This document shows positions 1-9,433 of a stretch of 64,000 nucleotides of DNA, one piece after another (the first letter of the stretch is position 1; each line of letters opens with the position of its first letter). The notes beneath the pieces are model-generated. The model saw only the letters and a program-made list of their open reading frames with translations. It ran no database searches and had not been told where the DNA came from. The translations under genes were made by a program, and so were the position numbers. The stretch is from Acidobacteriota bacterium (lineage in GTDB: Bacteria > Acidobacteriota > Terriglobia > Terriglobales > Acidobacteriaceae), in contig JAJYBU010000005.1 in NCBI GenBank assembly GCA_021778845.1, positions 82,124-146,123 on the forward strand. Reading direction: 5' to 3'.

Positions 1-450
1 CAGAGGGAAAACGACAGCGGCTGCAACGATGCTTTGGATCGCGGAGAAGATGATCTTCTCAATGGCAACGGCCCCGATGGGCAGCGGACACATTACGCGA
101 TCATCAATCTCACGGGTGACGCCGAACTCCTGCGCGAGCGGCAGTGCAACGGCGGCGATCCCGGAGAACATGATGGCCACAGCCATGAGACCGGGGAGCA
201 ACACGGTTCCAAATCCGCCCCCTCCTGCGGCGGCCATGCCCGCGACGGGGCTCATCTTCGAACCGCCGGTCATGTGCGGCATGACATAGGTGAAGACGAA
301 GAGGAAGAGCAACGGGTTCATTGCTACGCGAATGACGAAAGGCACGATCTCGCGGGTAAGGACGCGCAGATCGCGCTGCATCAAGCCGAAAAAGGCACGC
401 GAATAGATTGCCCACCTCACATGACTGGGTTTACCGACAGCATTGCTCAT
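1..450 (-). CDS. ABC-2 type transporter permease, cut by window edge
   Basis: The frame stays open from the ATG at 450 to base 1 (150 codons), so the C-terminus lies outside the window. Hydrophobic stretches lie near residues 38-56, 80-105 and 133-150, as in ABC-2 membrane subunits of DrrB type. The ATG at 450 is preferred over the in-frame ATG at 468 because GGAAG sits 6 bases upstream of it. It starts 21 bases after the ATPase stop on the same strand, so the two probably form one two-component exporter. The substrate cannot be read from the sequence; drug or lipid export is the usual role of such pairs. Confidence 0.8.
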   Translation of the reverse strand, partial: MSNAVGKPSHVRWAIYSRAFFGLMQRDLRVLTREIVPFVIRVAMNPLLFLFVFTYVMPHMTGGSKMSPVAGMAAAGGGGFGTVLLPGLMAVAIMFSGIAAVALPLAQEFGVTREIDDRVMCPLPIGAVAIEKIIFSAIQSIVAAAVVFPL

Positions 451-471
451 GGTCGCTTCCTGTTCCATGCG

Positions 472-1422
472 CTACTCGCGCAAATCTCTGCCGGTAAGGC
501 GAATGAAGACGGTTTCAAGACTGGGCTCGGTGGTGGTCAGGTCTCGCAAGCCAAATTCATTGGCCATGGTGACGACCTTCGCCAGCAAACCATCCTTGGC
601 CCGGGCGAGAACACGCAGGCCGCCGTCGATGACCTCAACGCGCGTGACCCCCTCAATGGTTTGCAGGTTGCGTTTGAGGATGCCGCTGTCGCGGACACCC
701 CGCATGCGGAGGTCGTAGATCTTGTCGCCGCCAATGCTTGCCTTCAACGCCGCCGGGGTATCTTCGATGAGAATTTTTCCGTGGTCGATGATGGCGAGGC
801 GGTCGCAGAGCTCGTCGGCCTCTTCCATGTAGTGGGTGGTGAGGACGACAGTGATGCCTTCACCGCGCAGGCCCTGCACGGCCTCCCACATGGCGATACG
901 GCTCTGAGGATCGAGGCCAGCGCTCGGTTCATCGAGAAATAAAACACGGGGACGGTGCGCGATGGCACGCGCAATCTGCAGACGCTGGGCGAGCCCGCCG
1001 CTGAGCGCCTGGGGATAGGCTGCGGCGCGGTCGCTGAGGCGGAACTGATCGAGTAGCTGGGCCGTGCGCGCGGTCGCCTCTGTCTTGGTGAGGCCAAAGT
1101 AGCGGCAATGAAAATAGATATTTTCGGCAACGGTGCAGGAACGGTCCAGGGTGTTGAACTGCGGAACTACGCCGATGGAGCGACGCGCCAGAGCCGGGTG
1201 TGCGACGACATCGACACCTGCGATCTTCACCGAACCGGCGGTGGGAATCGCACGCGTGGTGGCGATGGAGATCGTAGTGGTCTTGCCAGCCCCGTTAGGG
1301 CCGAGCAAGCCGTAGATCAATCCCGCGGGGACATGCAGGTCGATACCATCGACCGCGGTCACGGAATTCTTGCCGTTGTAGACCTTGCGCAGCCCTAGAA
1401 TTTCGACGATTGATTCACTCAC
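472..1422 (-). CDS. ABC transporter ATP-binding protein (DrrA-like)
   Basis: Cytoplasmic ATPase of 316 residues that would power the permease encoded just downstream. Walker A GPNGAGKT is at residues 41-48, the signature LSGGL at 140-144, Walker B LFLDEP at 161-166 and the switch histidine at 197 in TTHYMEEAD. A roughly 90-residue C-terminal extension (about 220-316) resembles the tail of daunorubicin-resistance type ATPases. The start is GTG with a GAGAG stretch about 10 bases upstream. The family assignment is firm; the exported substrate is unknown. Confidence 0.93.
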   Translation of the reverse strand: MSESIVEILGLRKVYNGKNSVTAVDGIDLHVPAGLIYGLLGPNGAGKTTTISIATTRAIPTAGSVKIAGVDVVAHPALARRSIGVVPQFNTLDRSCTVAENIYFHCRYFGLTKTEATARTAQLLDQFRLSDRAAAYPQALSGGLAQRLQIARAIAHRPRVLFLDEPSAGLDPQSRIAMWEAVQGLRGEGITVVLTTHYMEEADELCDRLAIIDHGKILIEDTPAALKASIGGDKIYDLRMRGVRDSGILKRNLQTIEGVTRVEVIDGGLRVLARAKDGLLAKVVTMANEFGLRDLTTTEPSLETVFIRLTGRDLRE

Positions 1423-1732
1423 GCGCTTGCACTCTCAACAGGTTGATTATAGGGACGATTCGTGGGCTTTGGCACGGAGCGGAGCGAGTTCATCTATTTT
1501 ATGCTACTCAATCACAAGTGCCGAGTGTTGGCCATTTTCATGCTGGGCAACTGAACGGTGACTCTCAATACACGACATGGATTTCGTTGTGCAGTGGAGG
1601 TGAGCAGGTTCACTCTAACGAGCATTTGACAGAGTGCACCCTTTGATCCGGGCGAAGCATCGCACTAGCTTAAGCAGCATGCCAATGCAATTGCATTATG
1701 GATGCGACGAGAGTCGCAAGGAGAATTAGACA
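1423..1732. other. Intergenic region between divergent genes
   Basis: This 310-base gap separates the leftward ABC operon from the rightward OmpA-like gene and must hold both promoters. An AAGGAG ribosome-binding site lies 9 bases before the ATG at 1733. I see no convincing gene, hairpin or repeat in it. Confidence 0.6.
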
Positions 1733-2929
1733 ATGTATGGAACGTGGAGGAAGTTTGGGGTCGCAGGGCCTGTTGCTATAGTATTGACCGGATTTTGTTT
1801 CCTGGCCGCGGCGCAAGTTCCTGACCCGGCGAACGTTGACTCGGGGGCCAAGTCAGCCGAGGTCATCGCCCAAGGCCCAAATGAAGTGTATCTGTACCAC
1901 GTGAAGGTGGCCGGGCGGCGACTGGACGCAGTGAATTACTTCAATGGGAGCGGCACAACGGACGTGCGCTTCGTTGGAACAGATCTGATGCCGGACGCGC
2001 ACGGTGAAGCTAAGATACGCTCTGTGGAGGGCAAGACGGGAATTTCTGCGCGCGTTGAAGGCCTGACGCCAGCGATTGGGCTGTGGGCAATTTCGTCGGA
2101 TGGGCACCCGCAGAATCTTGGCGAATTCAAGTTGGCAGGAAACAAAGCCAGCATGGAGGTCAGCAGTTCGTTCCAGGCGTTTGGCATGATTGTCACGGCC
2201 GAGCCGTATGATGCGGTCTCGCAACTCAGCGATGTCGCCGTACTCAAGAATGCGATTACGGATAAGACGAATGGTGTGCTGCAGCAGGCAGCGCAATCAC
2301 AACTGCAGACGCAGGAATCGCAGGAGCGGGCAGCCAATGCACAGGCGCAGGCCGATAACGCCGCGGCAGCACAGGCACAGGCCGAAGCGGCCAAGGCGAA
2401 AGCTGATGCTGAAGCGGCGAGCGCTCGCACCCAGGTGAATGAGGCTCAGCAGGAGGCGGCAGCGACGCGCGAGAAGCTGCGTGCGCAACTGAACGCCGTG
2501 CTGGCGACCACGGAGAGCGCACGGGGTCTGATCGTCAACCTGGGGGATGTGCTCTTCAATACTGCGCAGATCACACTGAAGCAACCGGCGCAGATTGCAC
2601 TAGCAAAGATTGCTACAATTTTGCAGCTGTATCCGGGCTTGCACGTGCAGGTCGAGTGCTACACGGATTCGGTGGGTAGCGATGCGTATAACCAGAAGCT
2701 GAGCGAGAACCGCGCCAATGTCGTGCGTGACTTCCTGATCCAGAATGGGGTTCCAGCAGCCAATGTAACCGCGGTTGGATATGGCAAAGCGGATCCAATG
2801 GCGGACAATGGCAGGGCGGCCGGACACGCACTAAACCATCGCGTGAATCTGGTCGTATCAGGCCAGGCGATTGGGGTGAAGACGAGCCACCCCAAAGGCA
2901 CGACGACACCAGCATCGGCTCCGCAGTAG
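1733..2929 (+). CDS. OmpA-family outer-membrane/peptidoglycan-associated protein
   Basis: 398 residues. An N-terminal signal peptide (about 1-27, ending LAAAQ) is followed by a roughly 130-residue beta-rich domain of unknown type. A strongly Ala/Gln/Glu-rich segment at about 185-260 should form a long coiled coil. Residues 264-377 are a C-terminal OmpA domain with the peptidoglycan-binding signature (TDSVGSDAYNQKLSENRA at 311-328). The likely role is anchoring the outer membrane to peptidoglycan, with the coiled coil as a spacer across the periplasm. AAGGAG precedes the start. The OmpA domain is clear; the function of the N-terminal domain is not. Confidence 0.88.
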   Translation: MYGTWRKFGVAGPVAIVLTGFCFLAAAQVPDPANVDSGAKSAEVIAQGPNEVYLYHVKVAGRRLDAVNYFNGSGTTDVRFVGTDLMPDAHGEAKIRSVEGKTGISARVEGLTPAIGLWAISSDGHPQNLGEFKLAGNKASMEVSSSFQAFGMIVTAEPYDAVSQLSDVAVLKNAITDKTNGVLQQAAQSQLQTQESQERAANAQAQADNAAAAQAQAEAAKAKADAEAASARTQVNEAQQEAAATREKLRAQLNAVLATTESARGLIVNLGDVLFNTAQITLKQPAQIALAKIATILQLYPGLHVQVECYTDSVGSDAYNQKLSENRANVVRDFLIQNGVPAANVTAVGYGKADPMADNGRAAGHALNHRVNLVVSGQAIGVKTSHPKGTTTPASAPQ

Positions 2930-3023
2930 GACTGTACTCTGGTAATGACTGCTAGGAACCCGCAAAGGACGCGAGTTGCTAGCGGGATGCAACAATAATC
3001 ATGAGCAGGAAAGCGAGGAGAAC

Positions 3024-3800
3024 GTGAGCACTTCGATGAAAGGCAAGATCGTATTTGTTACGGGCGCGAGCGCGGGGATTGGGGCGGCAACCGCGATGGA
3101 GTTTGCGCGCCACGGAGCGAAGCTGCTGCTGTGCGCACGGCGGTTGGAACGTCTACAGGCCATGGAGTCCGAGTTGCGCGATGCTGGCGCTGCGGACGTC
3201 TTCAACATGGAGATCGATGTGCGCAGTCGCGAGGCGGTGGAGGCTGCGTTGAGCAAACTGCCGGAGGCCTGGCGCTCGATTGATGTGCTGGTGAATAATG
3301 CTGGCCTTAGCCGCGGCCTTACCAAGTTCTACCAGGACGACATTGAGAACTGGGAGGAGATGATCGACACGAACGTGAAGGGGTTGCTGTATGTGACGCG
3401 CGCGATTGTGCCGGGAATGGTGGAGCGCAATCACGGGCATGTGATCAATCTCGGCTCGATCGCCGGGCATGCTGCCTATGCGAACGGCGGGGTGTACTGC
3501 GCCAGCAAGGCCGCCGAGAGATTTATCACGGATGGTCTGCGTATCGATGTGAATGGAACGGCGGTGCGCGTGACGTCGATCGATCCGGGGATGGTGGAGA
3601 CCGACTTCAGCAAGGTTCGCTTTCGCGGAGATGAGGAGCGGGCGGCGAAGACGTATGAGAACGTTGACCCGTTGCAGCCTGAGGACGTGGCAGATGCCAT
3701 CGTGTGGGCTGCGACGCGGCCACTGCATGTGTGCATTCAGACAGTGCTGTTGACCCCGGTGGCGCAGGCCAACGCCTTCGTGCTGACACGCAGGAACTAA
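3024..3800 (+). CDS. SDR family NAD(P)-dependent oxidoreductase, YdfG-like
   Basis: Classical short-chain dehydrogenase. The nucleotide-binding motif TGASAGIG is near the N-terminus, NNAG follows in the middle, and the catalytic Tyr/Lys lie in YCASKAA. The C-terminal half (DPGMVETDF, then a stretch near PEDVADAIVWAATRP) matches the YdfG group, which reduces 3-hydroxy/3-oxo acids such as malonic semialdehyde and oxidises L-allo-threonine. I chose GTG at 3024 (GAGG about 5 bases upstream); ATG at 3036 gives a more typical N-terminus and is equally possible. The true substrate is not determinable here. Confidence 0.88.
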   Translation: MSTSMKGKIVFVTGASAGIGAATAMEFARHGAKLLLCARRLERLQAMESELRDAGAADVFNMEIDVRSREAVEAALSKLPEAWRSIDVLVNNAGLSRGLTKFYQDDIENWEEMIDTNVKGLLYVTRAIVPGMVERNHGHVINLGSIAGHAAYANGGVYCASKAAERFITDGLRIDVNGTAVRVTSIDPGMVETDFSKVRFRGDEERAAKTYENVDPLQPEDVADAIVWAATRPLHVCIQTVLLTPVAQANAFVLTRRN

Positions 3801-3806
3801 GCTCCG

Positions 3807-4067
3807 CTACAGCTTGATGGACCAGCCGAGCTGTTCGAGTTCGCGCTCGATAGTGGCCAGGGCTAACTCCAGTGCGCTGCGACGATGAGGGCTTGAGGTC
3901 CGCTCCGAGAGGACACGCTCGCGCTGCAACTCGAGGGACTGGATGCGGCGCTTGCGCTCGGCTTCTGCACGCTTTGCCTCCGGGGTCACCTCGGAGGTGG
4001 AAGCCTTGGGGGCGGAAGCCTCAGCTTGTTGCTCATCGACGCTCTTCGATTCCCAACCTTTGGACAT
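3807..4067 (-). CDS. Small charged hypothetical protein
   Basis: 86 residues, very rich in Glu, Lys, Arg and Ala. The middle (about 28-75) should form a long amphipathic helix or coiled coil. There is no signal peptide, membrane segment or motif I recognise. It converges with the SDR gene, six bases apart. Its lack of frame conflicts and clean start suggest a real gene. Function unknown. Confidence 0.6.
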   Translation of the reverse strand: MSKGWESKSVDEQQAEASAPKASTSEVTPEAKRAEAERKRRIQSLELQRERVLSERTSSPHRRSALELALATIERELEQLGWSIKL

Positions 4068-4122
4068 TCTTCTATTTTACCCCTCAGGCCGCTGGCCTGC
4101 CCGCCCTGCCGGCGAGCGGAGG

Positions 4123-4881
4123 CTACCGTCTGCCAAAGCGATAGACTATGCCGGCGTTGACGCCCAGGTTGCTTTGCAGTGAACTCCCGTTGGCGCCGAC
4201 AAAGTCCGTTCCGACCCAGGTTGGGGTAATCCGCACGGCAAGACTGGGGTAGATGTTGTAGTCGGCACTGACGCCCAGAGAGAAGGCGGGGCGAATTCCA
4301 TCGCTCCAAAGGCCAAGGAGTGGGCCGGGAATCTGCTTGCTTCCGCCGGAGAAGATGCCCCAGCCAATACCACCAAGCGCCTGCGCACTGACGGCGACCT
4401 TCTCCTTGGCATAGAACCTGTAGCTCGCGCCACCCATGAAGGTGTACTCATTGATCTGCGGCTTGTAGACGCCGTATGGATTATTGATAAGCGCGCGCGC
4501 GCGACCAAAGGAACCACGCGCATCCCCGACAATCGCCAGTTTGGGATTGAGGTAATAGTTGAGTGCTGCGGCCCAGGTGACTTCGTTGTTCTTCTTGGTG
4601 TAATCGCCGCTGCGGAAACGCAGGTAGCCACCGCCGCCAATGACCTCGTAGCGGTGCGAGTAAGTATCCTCGATGGTTTGATGGATGCGCGCAAGACGCG
4701 TGGCATTGGTCTCGTGATGAACGTGGGTCTCTTGCGTTCTCTTCTTCTTATTCTTCTGGGTCTGAGTCGTCTGGATCGTCTGAGTCGTCTGAGCATTTGC
4801 TGGGGCAAGGGCTCCAGCAAGCAGACCTACGGCCAACCCCACGAGAACAAAACGTACTGCCAATTTCCGCACATCACACAT
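4123..4881 (-). CDS. Outer-membrane beta-barrel protein
   Basis: 252 residues from ATG 4881, which has AGGAGT 9 bases upstream. A signal peptide covers about residues 1-31 (ending APANAQ), followed by a Thr/Gln/Lys-rich linker. The rest alternates hydrophobic and polar residues in short strands ending in Arg-rich GIVYRFGRR, typical of OmpA-like or OmpW-like eight-strand barrels. The opening of the barrel (YEVIGGGGYLRF) and the terminal strand are the best evidence. No enzyme motif is present. Probably a structural or porin-like protein of the outer membrane. Confidence 0.72.
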   Translation of the reverse strand: MCDVRKLAVRFVLVGLAVGLLAGALAPANAQTTQTIQTTQTQKNKKKRTQETHVHHETNATRLARIHQTIEDTYSHRYEVIGGGGYLRFRSGDYTKKNNEVTWAAALNYYLNPKLAIVGDARGSFGRARALINNPYGVYKPQINEYTFMGGASYRFYAKEKVAVSAQALGGIGWGIFSGGSKQIPGPLLGLWSDGIRPAFSLGVSADYNIYPSLAVRITPTWVGTDFVGANGSSLQSNLGVNAGIVYRFGRR

Positions 4882-4992
4882 CAAATCCGAACTCCTGAGC
4901 ATACACTTACGGACCGTCACGGTCGCATCTATCCATTAGAACATCTCGGGCCGTTTCGAACATCTTTGGAGGGCTAAAAGCCCAAGGTCGCA

Positions 4993-6177
4993 TCAGGGGA
5001 GCATGTAGGTGACGCCGGTGATGAACTGGAATGAGTTCTTCTTGAAGTACTGCGCGGGGTCATTGAGGAAGTTGTCGGTGATGGAGACCGAGGCGCTAAG
5101 ACGCTTGAAGACTGGCATCGCGAGGGACGCGGCAACGTTGGCCGAATAGTCCGAGAAGTTGTTCCACGCTGGCAGAATGGTTGCCGTCTCTGTGAAGAGC
5201 ATCTTGCGGGGCAGGTTGCGGCGGTAGGCCTCGAAGATCGTGGTTCCGATGATGTTGACGGGGGGGGTGGTGGTGGAGACGCCGTTGACGATGGTGGAGA
5301 TGTACTGCTGCTTCTCGTAGTGAACGTCGACCTTGAGGTCGAGTTCCTGTTTAGGGGTCTGGAAAGCCGTCCAACCGATGCCGCCGCCGTAGACCTGCTG
5401 CAACTGGAGGCCCTGGCCAAAGTTGTGATCGAAAGAGGCATCCCCCAGGGCGAAGAAACGGGGGCTGAAGTACTCATCGCGTTCGGCGTCGGCGTGGAAG
5501 ATGCTGGTGATGACCACGCTGGGCGGAGACGCGGGGGTGGTCGGAGGAATGATGGGCGTGGAAAGGTTGCCATAGCTTTCGCTGACGTCAAAACTAGTGC
5601 GGTTCCGCGCCGGCAGCCACGGAACGGTGGGAATGGCTCGGACGAGGGCGGCAGCCGCATTGAAGGTTGTACCGCTGGTGGTGGATCGCTCGATGCTGGC
5701 ACCGCCGCTGAGGGTGCCGGTCCAGCCACTCAGGAAGCTCGTGTGATGAAACATCTGCTGGTCAAAGGCCGCGCGGTCAATCAGATAATTAACGTCCGCT
5801 GTGGGGACGATGGCGGGTGGCTGACCAGCAGGCGGCGTCAGCGTAAGGCTACCCGCGGCGACCATCACTGAACCTTCGGGGGTGGGGGTCTTGCCGGGAT
5901 GATCTCCCTTGCGGAGGAGTGCAAACTCGCCGCCTGAACGCAGTTCCTTGATCTTGTCGATGGAGATAGTGAGGGTACCGGCCATGTCGCTGGCGAAGAT
6001 GACATTGCCTGCAGTGACGCTCTGGAGTTTGCCGGTGAGGCGGTCGCCGTTGGCGAAGATCAGGACGTCCGACGGCTTGGCGGCGGGCTTGGCTTGAGCG
6101 GAAGCAGCGGGGGCCTGGGGACGGGCGATCTGGGTGAAGGCGAGGAGCGAGAGGATCAGGAGGATGTGTCGAGGCAC
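4993..6177 (-). CDS. DUF481 domain-containing outer-membrane protein
   Basis: 394 residues with a signal peptide (about 1-20). Residues 38-85 form a small SH3-like stretch (FANGDRLTGKLQSV) that commonly precedes DUF481. The C-terminal 240 residues are a predicted beta-barrel ending GVTYMLP. Relatives (YdiY type) are outer-membrane proteins of unknown, often salt-induced role. The start is GTG with AAGGAG 6 bases upstream. The next gene on this strand begins 112 bases further on, so co-transcription with 4123-4881 is possible. Confidence 0.8.
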   Translation of the reverse strand: MPRHILLILSLLAFTQIARPQAPAASAQAKPAAKPSDVLIFANGDRLTGKLQSVTAGNVIFASDMAGTLTISIDKIKELRSGGEFALLRKGDHPGKTPTPEGSVMVAAGSLTLTPPAGQPPAIVPTADVNYLIDRAAFDQQMFHHTSFLSGWTGTLSGGASIERSTTSGTTFNAAAALVRAIPTVPWLPARNRTSFDVSESYGNLSTPIIPPTTPASPPSVVITSIFHADAERDEYFSPRFFALGDASFDHNFGQGLQLQQVYGGGIGWTAFQTPKQELDLKVDVHYEKQQYISTIVNGVSTTTPPVNIIGTTIFEAYRRNLPRKMLFTETATILPAWNNFSDYSANVAASLAMPVFKRLSASVSITDNFLNDPAQYFKKNSFQFITGVTYMLP

Positions 6178-6339
6178 GGGAATCTCCTTAGCGAAGTGGG
6201 TCCGGTGATGCGGTTAAGCAATTTCTGCTGGACTTTCCTCAGAGCTAGGGTAAATCAGAATGGGTTAACGGGTATACCTGAGAAATTTGGGGGCCAACCG
6301 CTTGCTTCGGTGGCACGCTGCGGCTACCCTGAGAGAACC

Positions 6340-6786
6340 ATGTATGAAGACTTTGTAGCGACCGACCGCTGGACCGCAGAGAAGCTGCACTGTGTGTGGA
6401 AGGGTACCGTGGTAGCCATCGCGACCCGCCATGCCGATGCCACAGATATTCGGTTCGCCGTGAATGGCAAGCCTCTTTGGATTGCGATGCCGAACCTGGC
6501 CTGGGTGGAGCAGAAGCGGCGCAACGGTAAGGTGATCACCGATTACCTCGCGGCGCAGGCGGCTGGACGCTATCTGAAGCAGGCTATCGAGAGCGGCTAT
6601 GACAACGGTCGCGAGATGTACACGATGAGCGTCGATGAAGTGCTGAACGAAGTGGCAGCGGTGGTGGCCGAGGCAGGCCATACGGCCAATCTTCCCAGCT
6701 TGCCGGTAATCGATCGCAGCACGCATCCCGCGCCACTCGACTTCAAACTCCCCGGCGAACCTCATACTGTTGCCGAGTCCCTCTAG
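6340..6786 (+). CDS. Conserved hypothetical protein
   Basis: 148 residues starting at ATG 6340; the frame is open further upstream but that part overlaps the divergent DUF481 gene. It appears soluble, with no signal peptide or transmembrane segment. I do not recognise the fold. The stop lies 5 bases before the ATG of the lactonase-like gene, so the two are probably co-transcribed. Confidence 0.62.
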   Translation: MYEDFVATDRWTAEKLHCVWKGTVVAIATRHADATDIRFAVNGKPLWIAMPNLAWVEQKRRNGKVITDYLAAQAAGRYLKQAIESGYDNGREMYTMSVDEVLNEVAAVVAEAGHTANLPSLPVIDRSTHPAPLDFKLPGEPHTVAESL

Positions 6787-6791
6787 GCTTG

Positions 6792-7958
6792 ATGCGATTG
6801 CTGACGACCCGGCGAGAGTTTCTCGCGTCCGCTGCGACGCTGCCGCTTGCGCTGCGCGCGCTTGCCAGCCCGGTGGCCGCGAGTCCCCGGTGGGTTCTGC
6901 TGGGAACGGGTACCGACAAAGGAATTTTCCGCGCTGCGTGGAATGCGGCCACGGGCGAGTTGCGCAACATAGAAGCCGTGGCGGCAGCCAGGCACCCGAG
7001 CTTTCTTGCGATGCACCCCCGTCTTCCGCTGATTTATGCCGTGAATGAGGCTCCCGAGGGGGACGGTGCACTTTCAAGCTTCCTGCTGGATCGGGAGAGC
7101 GCGGCAATGAAGCCGCTGGCGCAGGTGAGCAGTGGAGGCAATGGGCCGTGTTTTGTCTCGATTGATCAGACGGGGAAGGATGCGTTCGTGGCGAACTACG
7201 GAGGAGGTAGTCTTGCCACATTCAGCCTTGATGAAGACGGTGCGCTGCACCACGCTTCCGCGTTTTTCGACTGCAACCACAACCCGGCATGCGGCACCAC
7301 CGGGCCAAACACGGTTCGCCAGAACGCAGCGCACCTGCACTGCGCGGTGATCTCGCCAGATAACCGGTTTGTGCTGGCCTGTAACTTAGGCGAAGATGCG
7401 ATCGAGATTTTCCGGATCCATCCGGGGGCTGAGCATCCGATCGAAGCTCCGGTGCGCGTGGCTGCGCGGGCTGGTTCGGGGCCGCGCCATCTTGCGTTCC
7501 ATCCGAATGGGCTGTGGCTGTATTGCATTCACGAGCTCGACTGCACGATTGACCTATACGACTGGAACGTGAGCAATGGACAGCCTGCGCCGGTGCTGCG
7601 GAAAGACAGCGTGATGTCAACGCTGGCGACGAACGCCGACCTTCCCGGCAGCACGGGCTGCGAGATTGTGGTGAGTCCGGATGGACGGTTTGCCTATGCC
7701 AATACGCGCGGCGAGAACTCGCTGGTTGTCTACCGCGTGAATGCGTCAAGCGGCCTGCTGACAGAGCAGCAACGCATCTTTACCGGCGGCGGCATCACGC
7801 GCCACTTCGCCTTTGATCCATCGCGGCGATGGCTACTGTGCGCCAATCAAGGGACATCTACGGTCACCGTCTTCGCGCACGATCCTGCGACGGGCCGCCT
7901 GGCGGAGACGCCGAAGGCATTTGTCGTCGACACCCCCATGTTTGTGCAGTTCGTTTAG
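6792..7958 (+). CDS. Lactonase-family beta-propeller protein (6-phosphogluconolactonase-like)
   Basis: 388 residues. The N-terminus carries a twin-arginine-like signal (TTRREFLASAA) followed by a hydrophobic stretch and ASPVAAS, so the protein is probably exported. The remainder shows repeating blades with PRHLAFHPNG, SPDGRFAYANTRGENS and GGITRHFAFDPS motifs of the seven-bladed YbhE/Pgl lactonase family. That family hydrolyses 6-phosphogluconolactone in the cytoplasm; an exported member more likely acts on another lactone or sugar. It lies between two small hypothetical genes in one apparent operon. Confidence 0.85.
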   Translation: MRLLTTRREFLASAATLPLALRALASPVAASPRWVLLGTGTDKGIFRAAWNAATGELRNIEAVAAARHPSFLAMHPRLPLIYAVNEAPEGDGALSSFLLDRESAAMKPLAQVSSGGNGPCFVSIDQTGKDAFVANYGGGSLATFSLDEDGALHHASAFFDCNHNPACGTTGPNTVRQNAAHLHCAVISPDNRFVLACNLGEDAIEIFRIHPGAEHPIEAPVRVAARAGSGPRHLAFHPNGLWLYCIHELDCTIDLYDWNVSNGQPAPVLRKDSVMSTLATNADLPGSTGCEIVVSPDGRFAYANTRGENSLVVYRVNASSGLLTEQQRIFTGGGITRHFAFDPSRRWLLCANQGTSTVTVFAHDPATGRLAETPKAFVVDTPMFVQFV

Positions 7959-7968
7959 GGACAACGCG

Positions 7969-8229
7969 ATGTTTCAACATAAGGTAACGGTGGAGTACGT
8001 GGGTAGCGAAAGCGCGGCGATGCCCTGCCCTATCAAGTGGCTCGATAACTTTGCCATGCGCAACTTTACGAACGACGCGGTCTTCGACGATACGCTTCCT
8101 GTGGCCGATGGCGCGTTGGAGATCGGCAACCGCGTGCCGCTGGATCGGCTGAGCGCTGCGATGGAAGACTGGTTCCGGCGGAAGGGATATCTCAAGAAAG
8201 ATGAAGGGCTCCGCGTCACGCTTTCGTGA
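7969..8229 (+). CDS. Small conserved hypothetical protein
   Basis: 86 residues from ATG 7969, ten bases after the lactonase-like stop. It is a soluble acidic/basic mixed protein without cysteines in a metal-binding pattern (a single CPIKW). No family recognised. Position and spacing suggest it is the last gene of the 6340-8229 operon; it converges with the alcohol dehydrogenase gene. Confidence 0.62.
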   Translation: MFQHKVTVEYVGSESAAMPCPIKWLDNFAMRNFTNDAVFDDTLPVADGALEIGNRVPLDRLSAAMEDWFRRKGYLKKDEGLRVTLS

Positions 8230-8258
8230 AGTGGAGCCCTCGGGATATTCTGCGGACG

Positions 8259-9302
8259 CTAGGCCTTCAGCGTCTTGCCGTCCAGAACGAAACGGTACTT
8301 CACATCGCCTTTGATGACGCGAGTGTAGGCCTCTTCGATCCGGTCATAGCCGATGAGTTCGATCTCCGAGACGATGTTCTTCTCGGCGCAGTAGTCGAGC
8401 ATCTCCTGCGTCTCTTTCATGCCGCCGATCATTGAACCAGAAAGTGAGCGTCGGTTCGTCACCAGTGAAAACGGGGCGACGGGCAGAGGCTGATCAGGCA
8501 GGCCGACGAGGCAGATGGCGCCGTCCAGTCGCAGCAGGCTGAGGTAGGCGTTGATGTCGTGCTGCGCAGCTACACAATCGAGGATGAAGTCGAAGCTGCC
8601 AGCATGTCTGGCCATCGCGTCGGCGTCTTTGCTGATCACGACCTCATCGGCTCCGAGCTTTTTGGCGTCGGCAATCTTGCTCTCGGAGGTGGTGAACTGG
8701 ACGACGTGGGCGCCGAAGCTGTGGGCAAACTTCAGGCCCATGTGACCGAGTCCGCCCAGACCTACGACACCGACTTTCTTGTTGGGGCCGACGTTCCAGT
8801 GGCGCAGCGGCGAGTAGGTGGTGATGCCGGCGCAGAGCAGGGGCGCAACGGCGGCGAGATTGAGTTTGGGGGAGATGGAAAAGACATAGTGCTCGGGTGC
8901 GACGATGGTGTCCGAGTAGCCACCATAGGTCATTTCGCCAGCGTAGTCTTTGGCGTTGTAGGTTCCGACCATGCCCTTGGTGCAGTAGGGCTCCGCGCCG
9001 GCTTTGCAGTTGTCGCAGACCATGCAGGTCTCGACTGTGACGCCGACGCCGGCCAGATCGCCGGGCTTGAACTTCGTCACCGCGCTGCCAACGGCCGTCA
9101 CGCGACCGACAATCTCGTGGCCTGGCACCATGGGATAGATGGACCCACCCCACTCGTCGCGGGCCTGGTGAATGTCCGAGTGGCAGATGCCGCAGTAGTC
9201 GATCGCAACGACAACATCGTTGGCGGCTGGCTCGCGGCGGTCAAAGTGAAAGGGGGTCAGGGGTGAGGTCTTGGTTTGAGCGGCGTAGCCGAACGATTTC
9301 AT
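8259..9302 (-). CDS. Zinc-dependent NAD(P) alcohol dehydrogenase (YahK/CAD-like)
   Basis: 347-residue medium-chain dehydrogenase. Catalytic zinc ligands are C37 in CGICHSD and H62/E63 in GHE. The structural zinc site is C93, C96, C99 and C107. The coenzyme-binding glycine motif GLGGLGHMG lies near residue 180. The overall pattern (CHSDIHQARDEWGGSIYPMVPGHE) is that of the YahK/cinnamyl-alcohol-dehydrogenase group, usually NADPH-dependent aldehyde reductases with broad substrates. Monocistronic by layout. Confidence 0.92.
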   Translation of the reverse strand: MKSFGYAAQTKTSPLTPFHFDRREPAANDVVVAIDYCGICHSDIHQARDEWGGSIYPMVPGHEIVGRVTAVGSAVTKFKPGDLAGVGVTVETCMVCDNCKAGAEPYCTKGMVGTYNAKDYAGEMTYGGYSDTIVAPEHYVFSISPKLNLAAVAPLLCAGITTYSPLRHWNVGPNKKVGVVGLGGLGHMGLKFAHSFGAHVVQFTTSESKIADAKKLGADEVVISKDADAMARHAGSFDFILDCVAAQHDINAYLSLLRLDGAICLVGLPDQPLPVAPFSLVTNRRSLSGSMIGGMKETQEMLDYCAEKNIVSEIELIGYDRIEEAYTRVIKGDVKYRFVLDGKTLKA

Positions 9303-9433
9303 GTGTAATGGATCTCCTGTTCGATTCGATGCGACAGGCCTGCGATGGACGCATCCTCCATCACGGTAAACTGTCAGGCCCGCTCAACTCAAAGCAAGAT
9401 CGCTCGACGACGGGAGATGAGCCCCACACGCCG

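Noticed and set aside
34..942. 302-codon plus-strand open frame across the ABC genes
   Set aside because: It is antisense to the clear ATPase and permease frames, has no recognisable domain and reflects GC-rich codon bias.
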